From Terebella lapidaria (taxonomy: Eukaryota; Annelida; Polychaeta; Terebellida; Terebellidae), in contig OX424563.1 in the NCBI GenBank assembly GCA_949152475.1, forward strand, positions 19,379,001 through 19,443,000: a stretch of 64,000 nt of DNA, read 5' to 3'. Position numbers and translations under genes: made by a program. The notes beneath the pieces were generated by a model that was given only the letters and a program-made list of their open reading frames with translations, made no database searches and was not told the origin of the DNA. Below, piece after piece: positions 26,501 to 38,500 of this stretch; position 1 is the first letter of the stretch, and every line of letters begins with the position of its first letter.

Positions 26501-29500
26501 TACAATCTGCGACCTGCGAGGTACAAACTGCGAACTCACGTTACGTACTGCAACCTGTTCTGTGTGAAACAAAATACAACTAGGGTAGGCCTGTTTCTTT
26601 TTTCCGCATTATATATAATGCCGGTGACGACACGCGAGCTAACGTTACAAACTGCGTGCAACGAAATTTGAATATTTGGTATATGTTTGGTATATATATA
26701 GTCATTGTGTCTTTCGACAAAATAAGGTCGTTTTGTTCTTCCAAGGTCATTCAAGGTCATATTCGATGTCACTATTCAACCAGCAATATATGATTTCCTA
26801 TTTGAATGTGCCAATGTGGGCTCTATCTTGAAGTGTGCTAGTAGTTTACCCTGCGAAGCTCCCATTATGGAAGGAAATTTGGGTGAAATTTCAACAACAA
26901 AAAATTCAATGGCAAAAAAAAAACATTTTTGCTGGAAATGGCTCAAAACGAATAATGACTTGATTTCGGACAAAAAAAAATTATCGCCTACCTGTCAAAA
27001 AATCTAAATAGCTGCCGCACGCAGACCGTTATTTCAAAGGCATCAAAACTTATAAACATCACAAAGGTACGTGTACATAAGGAGAATCTTATGCATGGTT
27101 TTAGGGAAAACTGTCTGGATAGACCTTGGGAAAATGGCCACCAAAGACAAAAATCATCGTGTTTTTTCCGACAAAAAAAAGTCTGACCTTCCAAGGTTAT
27201 CGAAGATCAAATTTCAAGATCACCACTCAAACCGCAATATAGGATTCCCATTTGAATGTGCCAATATTTAGGCTCTATCTTGAAGTGTTCTATGAGTCTA
27301 CTCCGCACGGCTCCTATTATGGAGCCCACAAAAAAAACCCGAAAAGTCCAAAAAATTTTCCAATGGCCAAAAAAAAAAAAAAAGTGGCTCGATTTGGGAC
27401 AAAAAATATCGAGCTGACCCCTCAAAAAATCAAATTGGCCGCCACACGCAGACCGGCGATTCAAGGGCAACGAAACTTATACATGTCATAGAGGTACATG
27501 AGGGGAGTGTTTTGAAACAAAAATCTCAAAACTAATCAGACAGTTTTTGAGAGGAAGGCCATTAAAGTCCAATATTAGCCATTTTCATCAAAAATGGCCG
27601 CGAAATCGGCACAAACGATTGAATAAATAAAGGAAAAAACTTTTCAGGGTATTAGCCCAAGGAATGTTTTAGTAAATTTTCAGGAAAATTAATCAAGGCA
27701 AAAAAAAAGTTATTTGTCGGACGGACGACGGACGGACGAAAATGAAAAATATAAATAAAAAACTCAATCAAGCAACGATCTGAGCCTTGGCTTAATGAAA
27801 ACATATTGAATAGTTTAGCTAGCAGAGACCAAGCTTTGAAAGAGTTCAAGAAAACTAATGATTAAAGTAAATTCTCAGTTTTCAAGAAACTCACGAACAA
27901 AACACAAAAACTCATAGATAATGCAAAACGTTCTTTCTATAAGGAGAAATTTGCTGAACACAGACATTGTCCTAAAAAGCTGTGGCAATCCCTTAAAAAT
28001 TTGGGCACATGTAAAAGTGTCAAAGGTAAAACAAAGCAGCATTGGATTGAAAGTTGATGGTGATATTGTGTTTGATAAGGTTACAGTTGCAGAAAGGTTT
28101 AATGCATTCTTTACCTCTATAGCTCAGGAGTTAGTCAATGCTTTGCCTATAGCCAGTGGAAAGTTTGGTTTCACCCATGTATCTCATTATTATGCTAGTA
28201 AAGGTGTTGTACCAGCATCTTTCTCTCTAAAACCTGTTGACCTGACATATATCACTGATGTACTGAAGACTTTGAATACATCTAATTCAACTGGTTTGGA
28301 TGCCATGCCGTCAAGGTTCTTTAGGGACTCTGCGGGCGTGATAGCACCAGCTATAAACCACATTATAAACTTATCTTTGTCATATGGTATTGTACCCAAT
28401 GAATTCAAAGAGGCACGAGTGGTTCCATTGTATAAAAAAATCGGATAAAACGGTAGCCGGTAACTACAGACCGGTATCGGTGCTGAACATCATGTCAAAA
28501 GTACTCGAACGTATTGTATACAACCAGGTTCGAGACTACATGCAAGAACGCAATCTATTGTATGAGTATCAGTCCGGGTTCAGTAAGAATTATTCTACGG
28601 AATCATGTGTCACAAATTGATGATGGTAAACATTGTGGTATGATCATCTTAGATCTACAAAAAGCGTTTGATACGGTCGACCAAGAAATAATGTTGTATA
28701 AGCTCCAGGCCTTGGGTTTTGACTCTAATGGTGTTAATTGGATGAAATCATATCTCAGTGACCGCGAACAGGTAGTTGATGATGTACAGGGAGCTGTGTC
28801 ATCATTCCTTCCAATTACTTGTGGTGTTCCTCAAGGGTCCATCTTAGGTCCACTCTTGTTTTTACTCTACGTGAATGACATGGAAGCTGCTGTAAATTGT
28901 AAGTTACTACTATATGCAGATGATTCAACACTAATAGTGTCAAATCGGAATGTACAGGTGATTGAGAGTGTGCTCAGTTCTGAGTTGCAGTCAGTTAAAG
29001 CATGGCTCGCTGATAGCAGGTTATCACTTCACTCAGGCAAAACTGAGTCTATCTTATTTGGTAACTCACATTAACTGAAAAACTGTTCCCAACTTAATGT
29101 GGTATGTAATGGCACTTCGATTGTACCCAAAGACTCTATGAAGTACCTTAGTGTTCTACTTGATCAAAGCATGAGTGGTGAGACCATCGCTGCCTCTGTC
29201 ATCAAAAAGGTTACCTCCAGAAAGTTCCTGGGCAAAAAATCACAGTACCTTGATGTATACACAGCAAAACTACTAGCAAATGCCTTAGTACAGTGTCAGT
29301 TTGACTACGGGTGTTGCTCTTGGTACAATGGTCTCACTGTTAACACGAAACATAAACTTCAGATTTGTCAAAACAAAATCATCAGATGTGTGCTTAAATT
29401 ATCATCTCGATGTCATGTTGGTAAAATCCATTTTGAAATGTTAAATTGGCTCCCGGTCCAAGAACGAGTTCATCATCTCCAGTTATATCATGATAAGCGT

Positions 29501-32500
29501 ATCTTATCTGGCTCTGCTCCATCTTATTTGTCTTCTAATTTTTGCTACACAACTGAGGTACATTCACATAATATTCGCCATAGTCGTAACGGTCTAATAA
29601 AAAGGGTAAAAAAGTTTTAATTACAGTTCTATTATGCAGTGGAATGATTTACCAGTCCACTTACAATATATTAGTACATTTTCAACTCCTAAAAAGGAAA
29701 CGAAGGTTAACCTATCGGATAAAATTATTTCGTAAAATTTTATTTACTGTTGTACACTCTTCTAATAACTTTATAGCATACTAGTCAACTTATTTGTGTT
29801 CTTTTTGTATTGTTTTATTCGCTACCTTGAATTATTTACTCTATTTTCTATTTTTTTTTTATTTGAGGACCTCAATGGAAATAAGTCCCTTATTGGACTT
29901 TTTTTAGTTATCCTCGATATTTTTGACAATGGTGTTTAATAGTGATTTTCATGTCACAATTACTGTGTTATATTTATGGTATAGCTGTCATGTACCTGTG
30001 ATATGTCTTTTACTGTAATATACACTTGTTTTTTTTATATCAAATGAATTCAATCAATCAATCAATCGATCAATCACGAAAACCCACGACAATAGCATAT
30101 CAGCCCACAAAAACAGGGGATACGGAAATAAATACAAAACGGAAGACAGCACCCCTTGCCTGCAAAGGGGGAGGGGGGGGGGGAGAGTGAGAGAAATAGT
30201 TATTATAAACATTTTTAGCGGTATTGGGGCGAATCCCGGATCCGCCCTGCGTTCCTTGGATATTTAAAAAAAAATAGAATGAAAGCAATAAAGTTGAAGA
30301 GCTCTGGTTTTTGCGTTCGAACGAGATCGAGTGCATACCACTTATACAGATATAGGCCTACGTATATATTCCCATAACGCAAGTTTTATCTCACCATGTT
30401 GGTTTTTGTACACCCTATATTGTAACGCGTCTGTTTATGCGGTGATATGGACAGAACGATGCAAAGTTTTTTTTCGCATCAAATAAGTGTTTTCAGGATT
30501 TATATCATAAATTTTTCGGTTTTCTCAAGACGTATATGCCCATAACTTTTAAAAGTTTACTCAATTTTTTCCCCATTATTATTGATAATCCCCAAATGAT
30601 CACAAATATCTTTATCATCTATAGGCTTATTATTTATCCATTTATCACACGTGGCTTATCCATGTTGTTTTAAATTGTATGTGTTTGTACTATCACAGTG
30701 ACTGTGTTGGAAATGACTGTACTGTTCCATAGTTAGGCAAACAAAATACATGTCGTATTATGTAAATATTTGTAAATATCATTGTAAATATGTTATGATC
30801 TGAATAGGGCCCAGCCCTGTTGGTCAATGCTCACTCGTGTTGAATGAATATGTTTTAACCAAAGGTGCTGTTGAAGAAGATATAAAAGCAGAAAAATATT
30901 TTTTATTTCGTAACTGAAAACATGCCAAATATCTTTGCTACATCCGTCCCTGTGTTTTAAAAAAGCAACCTATAATATATACGAAAAATATTTAAGAATC
31001 GTGAAAAAAGTATGACAGCTTACTGAAGCGAATACAATATATATCCAACAAGAGTATTTCCGTTACAATGCATTATTCAATCGTAAAAATGTTGGAAGAC
31101 ATTTTGCCTCTACCAACTCTACCAACTCATCCACAACCCGACACTGGTACGTAAATTAAGAGAAACATGATAAAAAAATTGTGTAGTTAATGTACCGTGT
31201 ACTGTGTTTAAATATAGTCTTCAGAGATATAGTCTTCAGAGATTTGATGATGATTACTTGTACATACATATCCCCACAAAGGATATTTTTAGGTTACCGG
31301 ACCCGATAATCTATAATCACATTTTTATTTTTGAAGTTTACGGCCGAATCCTTTTGAAATTTTGCACAAAAATAGCTGAAAATATTCCCAGGAATTTTTT
31401 TTTTCGTTTTTTGAGTCTCCATTTTCTCGAAAACTGTTCACACAGTTTGGAGATTTTCGTTTCAAAAGATTCCCCTTATATACCTCTGTGACGTGTATAA
31501 GTTTCGTTGGCCTTGAATCGACGCTCTGCGTGTGGCGGCCATTTTGATTTTTTCGACGGGTCCCAAATGCACTTTCCCATGTTAAATTCTCCTATGCTTT
31601 ATAATAGGACACATTATGTCTAATACCTTACTTAATAGTGAGATTAGAGACTAGGAATCAATGGTGGACATATAGGAAATGATATGTCAATGATATATTC
31701 TGAATATTGTCATGCCCTCGAACTTGACCTTTGACTTCATTTTGAAGGTCACAGGACAAAACGGCTAATATCTTGCTTATTATTTACTTTACAGCTTAGA
31801 AATCAATTATGAACATATATGAAATGATATATGCTGAATATTGCTATGACCTTGAATTCGACCCTCGTCCTCATTTTCAAGGTCAGAGAACAAAATGGCT
31901 AATATCTCACTTATTATCGACTTTACAGCTTAGGAATCAATGATATAGGAATGTAAGTCAATTTATTACCACCAATATAGCCAAATTTTGATGATTCCAA
32001 TAACAAACGTAAAATGCAACAGTTTGCGATGGAAACATAGCCCAACCAAATACTTTATCAAAAGACACACTGGCGTCATCAGGGGCAGACAGTGTGGATA
32101 ATATAGTTGTTTCTAATGTACACATGATGGAATTAGTATACAGCTGCCCAACAACCTATGATTTAGAAATCTGAAACAAACCCCATGGAATAGATATATG
32201 GCAAGTACTCGTGTTGAATGAATATGTTTAATGAATATGCAGAAAAATATTTCTTATCTCGTAACTGAAAACATGCCAAATATCCTTAGAATGTGAACAG
32301 AATACCATGTCGATGCTGTGTTGGGCTTGTAGTCAACAATTTGAATACATGAAAGACAGCGTGAATCCCTTCAGACCATGTTCAGGTCTGTCCCTGATCT
32401 TTCACTGAGCCTATCGAGTGTGAAATTATCTCTTGCAGGACTATCATCACTATTACCATTGTAAATACAAGTTCAACACCACAGAAGCTGAATAAATAAT

Positions 32501-35500
32501 ATAGAAGAAAAAAATCGGCCTCCCCTATCTCAGGTTGCTACATCCGTCCCTGTGTTTTAAAAAAGCATCCCATAATATTACGGAAAAAATTTAATAATCG
32601 TGAAAAAAGTATGACTGCTTACTGAAGCGAATACAATAAATATCCAACAAGAGTTTTACCGTTACAATGCATTATTCAATCGTAAAAATGATGGGAGACA
32701 TTTTGCCTCTACCAACTCATCCACAACCCGACACTGGTACGTAAATTAAGAGAAACATGATTGTGTGCTCTCCGTGTACTTAATGTACCGTGTACTGTGT
32801 TTAACGGTCAAATATACTAGTAGTCTTCAGAGATTCGATGATGACTACTTGTACATACATATCCCCACGAAGGATATTTTTAGGTTACCGGACCTTTGGT
32901 CCGATAATCTATTGGCATGGCGTTGAGTCGTCCGGCTTCCGTCCGTCCACATTTTTATTTTTAAAGTTTACGGCCGAATCTTTTTGAAATTTTGCACAAA
33001 AATAGCTGAAAATATTCCCAGGAAATTTTTTCACCGTTCTTTGAATCTCACATTTACCTCGAAATGACGGCCATTTTTTTTAAAAATGCCCAATTCTGGA
33101 CTTTAACGGCCATTTTCTCAAAAACTGTTCACACAGTTTTGAGATTTTTGTTTCAGAAGATTCCCTCATATACCTCTGTGACGTGTATAAGTTTCGTTGG
33201 CCTTGAATCGTTGGCTCTGCGTGTGGCGGCCATTTTGATTTTTTTGACGGGTCCTAAATGGGACTTTCTCATGTTAAAATCTCCTATGCTTTATAATGGG
33301 ACACATTATGCCTAATACCTTACTTAATAATGAGATTAGAGACTAGGAATCAATGGTGGACATATAGGAAATGATATTTTGAATATTCTCGTTACCTTGA
33401 ATTTGAACTTTGACTTCATTTTCAAGGTCACAGGACAAAATGGCTAATATCTCGCTTATTATCGACTTTACAGCCTAGGAATCAATCATGAAGATATAGG
33501 GAATGATATATGCTGAATTTTGCATGACCTCGAATTCCATCTTTGACCTCATTTTCAAGGTCAGAGAATAAAATGGCTAATATCTCGCTTATTATCGACT
33601 TGACAGTTCAGGAATCAATTGTGAACATATAGGAAATGATATATTCTCAATATTCTCATGACCATGAATTTGACCTTTGACCTCATTTTCAAGGTCACAG
33701 GACAAAATGGCTAATATCTAATATCTCACTTATTATCGACTTTACAGCCGAGGAACCAATTATGAACATATAGGAAACTATACATGCTGAATATTGATAT
33801 GACCTTGAATTCGATCTTTGACCTTCTTTTCGAGGTCAGAGAACAAAATGGTTAATATCTCGCTTATTATCGACTTTACAGCTTAGGAATCAATTGTGAA
33901 CATATGCTGAATATTTTGGTGACCTTGAATTTGATCTTGAATTTGACCTTTGACCTCATTTTCAAGGTCCGATCACAAAATTCCTAATATCTCACTTCTC
34001 ATCGACTTCACAGTTTAGGAATCAATTGTGGACATACTAGAAATGATATATATGCTGAATATTCTCGTTTCTTTGGTTTGACCAATGACCTTATTTTCAA
34101 TTTCACTTGACAAAAGGCTAGTATCTAAAATATATATTGTCCGGTAACCTGTCTTAGCCCTTGGGCTAATTTTTTGCTTCGATATAAATGCTAAACCAAA
34201 TACAATACACAATGAAAAATAACTCAGGCCAACTCCTAGATCTGAGACGGACCGAAACACAGTCTCGAACGATCGTTTCAGCGCGGAACCTAGTTGTTCC
34301 CCTTCGGAGATTTAATAAGGAAACCAAACCCTCTTGCCAAAACTTGGTAAGAAGACACATAATAGCCATTACCCATGGATAGACTGATACATTGCTCTTA
34401 CATAATACCAGTCTGCAAAAGGTACATGTTTGGAAACTAGCATTTCACATGCGTTCACAAAACAAACATTAATCACGCAGCGTTACATGGCAAACACTTG
34501 ACGATGCCTGCATGTATGTTTTGCTTCGTGACCATAATAATAAATAAGAATAGGGCTATATATTTTTTTGTGAAAGGAATACAAGGAGCAGAACATTCAT
34601 GTTCTTTAACACCCTGGAGCATCCCAGCCCAACTCACTTGTGAGCTATTCTAGCATAACTAATATTTTTGTGAACAAGCAATTGTCTTTGCTTGCCAGTC
34701 CATTTGTAGCCATCTACACTTAATGGTTGATGTTCTGTCAGGAGGGTTTCTGTTATGGCTGCGATGTATTACCTGTAGCACGTGATACTGAGGTCAGACT
34801 GCTCATGCAAAAACATGCACCGCATTTTCTTTTGGCCCCTTTGAGTGACACACCCAGGCTGATCTCGTTTTTTTCGTCCGATCTCGAAAACGTCAATAAA
34901 ATCATGCAAAATGCAGCGATTGACTCGTGTTTGGTATCAAAATATGCAGAATAATACAACCAGCAACAAACTTTACCATTCATGTCAATATTGCAGGCAA
35001 ATATGCCCCTAAAATTGCAAAAAGTGATAAAACTGTGGCAAAAATGATTCGGTTCCACCAAGAATGTTGTACTGAAATGACAATTAATCCATAAATATAC
35101 AACCGATTTGCTGCCTTCATGGGACAAATCCTTCTTTTAATATCCTCGTAATACATCTAACCACTAAATTTAGCCCTCCCCCTAATGACGAATATTGAAT
35201 AGCGACTGCATACAAATCTGAAAAAAAATGTACATGCATCCAAAGCAAGCGTCTGGTAAACTTCCACGTTTGGAAACACTAGGTCCCTTCCCTCTTACTT
35301 AGTAGTTTCTACGGTGGCTGATTCATGCCATAATGCAATTCTCCCGAATAGTTTTGGTCGCGAATTTAATTGTGACGACTGAAAGTGTTTGAATCGCGAC
35401 CAAAATCATTAAATCCGCGACTAAAACGTTTTCGCTGCGGCAAAAACATTCTCGCCGCGAATTAAATACTTTTAGCTGCGGCAAAAACATTATCGTCGCG

Positions 35501-38500
35501 ACCAAAATCATTTTCGCAGCAGCGAAATTGTTCTCGCCGCGATTTATAAATACTTAGAGCCGCGACCAAAACATTCTCGCTGCAGCGAAAATGATTATCG
35601 CCGCGGCGAGAATGGCCATACTTGTAAGGTATTTCTTTCATTACCTCAAAGAGATCAACTGATTTATTATTGCAATTATCGCCGCGGCGAATATTCAGAG
35701 TTAAGGGCCATTTATACTGCATCGCTTCGCTTTCGAAAGCGAATCCCTAGCGATTCGCCAGCGAATGGTGTTGTGTTTTGTTAGCCTCTGACAACATGAT
35801 AATTGATATAGATGATCTGTTTGATTGATACAGCAGATAAGGGTAAATAATATATCAAAATAGTACTAGAAAGAAGGGTAACATGTATTGTTTTTATTAC
35901 ATTATCCCATACACATCGGCGATGATAGATAGAAAACGGCTATATACGGTGCCGAAGGGAGAATGGTTTATGGGAATCTCTTGATGCCAAAAATCTATAG
36001 TATAACACGTATGCAGAAAAAAAAGAAAAAGAAAAAGTGTCGATAGGTCTATATGTTAATTGTTAGTATCAAATCAGTCATAATGCGACAAAATCGGGAA
36101 GCCCCTATTCAGGCATATAGGCATAATAACCATCGTACACTATGTTAATTCAATATGAATATCCATGAATATTTATAAAATATATACCAAACGCAATACG
36201 ATGGACGGTAGATATTTTTTTTCTGAACATATATATGCCTACATCAGGGTGATTGCCGATTTTATGCGGCGTGCAATAAGAAATCTATGACGTTGTCACA
36301 AATCTTTCACATTTAATTATTTAAGACCACAACTTTTCTATCAGATCTTCGAAACATTCCGCGGAAATTCTCGTGTAGTTTTGAAAATAATCTAGGTCTT
36401 CTTTTGCTAGATTCTCTACAAGTGTACGATATTCTCCTATCTCGTCCCTTTTTGTGCAAAAGTCCCGTATGTAGGAGTTTCTTAGGCTCTTATTCCTTAT
36501 ACGATTGTATAGTAGAATAGATGATACTATTTTTTGCCTATGCAAAATAGCTTGGGCAATTTATCGGAAATCGCCGGATATCGTCGGAAACATTTCAAAT
36601 AAATCAAATTTGTTTGTACTCATATTTTCATATGCGAACAATCGCTATCATGGTGAGACAATACACTGTAATAGAACAATATTAAACCAAGCATCGGGTT
36701 AATTAAGCTAGAATCGCCAGCGGATAGCTGTAGCGATTCACATTTCAATGAAAGCGAAGCGAAAGCGATGCAGTATAAATGGCCCTTAAAGTGCAATTAT
36801 CGCCGCGGTGGTAATTATTCTCGCTGCAGTAGAAATGTATTGGTCGCGACAACAATAGTTTTCGCTGCGGCGAGAATGTTTTGGTCGCGGCAACAATTGT
36901 TTTTGTTGCGACCAAAATGTTTTAGTTGCGACAACAATTATTTTTGCTGCGACGAGAATGTTTTGATCGCGGCGAGAATACTTCCGCTGCAACGAAAATC
37001 ATTTCCGTCGTCAGAATTAAAGTCACGACGAAAACTCTCCAGGACAAACACATTATGGCATGAATCAGCCACTGTAAGTTCCTGTCCAACTAGATCGATG
37101 TTTGTGTCAACGAATTGAGCACCCTGCGGAACAGCGTCAACTCGTAATTAAATGACATGATTGACATGATGTGGACATGATGTGGAACACTCGGAGCTAT
37201 CAAATGAAGTCAAAGCTCTGGTCTACAGTTCCGCTGGAGCACTGCTATTTGTCGATTGAGGCCTACTCGAGTCTTCAGCGAGTCTTGTTTTCCTAAACAT
37301 TTCATGTTTTTTTTCAAATGTTTGCACTGCACGTTTCACGAGTCTGTTGGAAAGGGGATGATATACTTTACAAGAAAGTGTTGATCCTGTTTGGGTCATG
37401 AACACTGGAACTTACTTATGCTTGACAGTCCAATGTCTGTGACGTTACTGTCACAAATATGTCTTAATTTCATATTTGTTGGTCATATTGGGATGTTTCC
37501 ATCATTTCCACTTCTATCCACTTTGAGTGAGCATCTACCCTTATCATGAACATCTTGTCAAGGAAAAGTGCACCAAAATCCTAATGCAGCCTACTCCATG
37601 GAATTTCTGGCCTGTTTGAGTGCATGTCCGTTCCGACAACTACCATGCACAGGCTCGAACACAGACCTAGGTCTAGGTCCATCTTGGGCCACCAGACTTA
37701 CATTATCCTCTCACAAGACCATTCATGCGAGCAATATCGGTGCAATCTTCCGCAATTTGCTATCGGTCTGGTTGCAGGATCCTCGATCCTCACAACAAAC
37801 ATCAAGTCTGGGTGCTTATCTCTGTCTTCCTCTCAAAGTATGGCTTCATATTTTTTTTTCTTCACATTCATTAGCCCATCCTGTCAATGCATACCACAAG
37901 ACCTTGGACAGGATCGGACATTGTGAGGTCCAGCATTCCTCATCTCTTGACGTGGTCGGTGTGAGGTCAATAACGTTCATGGCGTGTACAACCTTTTGTG
38001 ACACATAAATATCCATGTATTGTTAGGGTTGTTGGCAGAGGCAATCTGCTGGATATGTCAGCACTCAAGTTTGCACATCAATTCTTGTACACTGTGTGAT
38101 ACATGATCGTAGTGGTATGCAGACATCATCAGATACCATCGTTGATCTCGCATACTGGCACAATATGCTAACAGACCCAGGAATGATTTTGTGTTGGTAC
38201 ATCTCAAATAGCCTTTACTAAATATCTCAGTGGCTGCAGCTCTTCTTCGTTGATTTTATGTCTCACATAGTCGAACTCTGTGGTCCCGGAAGCACACTTC
38301 TTGCTTTTCAATCTCATCCCAACTTGTTCAAGTCATGGTAATACTGTTTCTAGATATTTGGCATGCCCTGCTTTCGACTGTCCCCACAGGTTGCTGATTG
38401 TCATCAAGGTAGACTGCAATGCTTGATATAGCTTTCACAGTTTTCACACTTTTCCGCCAATATGAATACTTGTTTTGTTGGAAGTGGATACTTATCCAGC

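Larger units (their letters stand above)
30835..33250 (+). repeat. Local segmental duplication
   Basis: The segment from about 30835 (CTCGTGTTGAATGAATATG) recurs from about 32207. Shared landmarks in the same order are GCTACATCCGTCCCTGTG, CGTTACAATGCATTATTC, CATCCACAACCCGACACTGG and ATATCCCCAC(A/G)AAGGATAT, then the 5' end of the HINE-like element. Copy 2 has an extra ~150 bp near 32290-32530. The duplication thus includes a flanking unique region and the adjoining transposon. Confidence 0.8.
35312..37074. mobile_element. TIR element built of phased 20-bp palindromes, split by a Harbinger relic
   Basis: The ends are C(G/A)GTGGCTGATTCATGCC with CATAATG following, inverted at 37051-37074, and flanked by TA at 35310-35311 and 37075-37076. 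This fits a Tc1/mariner-type TA target. Both arms consist of units of about 21 bp, each a near-palindrome such as ATTCTCGCCGCGGCGAGAAT, ATTTTGGTCGCGACCAAAAT or ATTTTCGCTGCAGCGAAAAT. Units differ in both the flank word and the central CCGCGG, TCGCGA or CTGCAG, yet stay self-complementary. The inner 35705-36785 is a separate insertion. Confidence 0.78.

Noticed and set aside
25702-26531. CRISPR-like regular repeat spacing
   Set aside because: Units are contiguous with no unique spacers, there are no cas genes and the genome is eukaryotic. It is a minisatellite.
25655-26671. Open frames of 280-305 codons on both strands with RSQFVPR, GRSLYLA and YKLRPAR repeats
   Set aside because: They are open because the 21-bp minisatellite unit is a multiple of three. 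All phases are equally open, no non-repeat domain is attached and there are no splice or start signals.
34727-34954. Possible host exon reading EGFCYGCDVLPVARDTEVRLL after a TGTCAG acceptor
   Set aside because: It does not fit the phase between exons 2 and 3 or between 3 and 4 with a usable donor, and the segment contains a dispersed repeat also found near 40310-40365.
35323-36992. Short frames rich in RSENVLVA and SRRD repeats
   Set aside because: They are translations of the palindromic 21-bp array, open because of its period.
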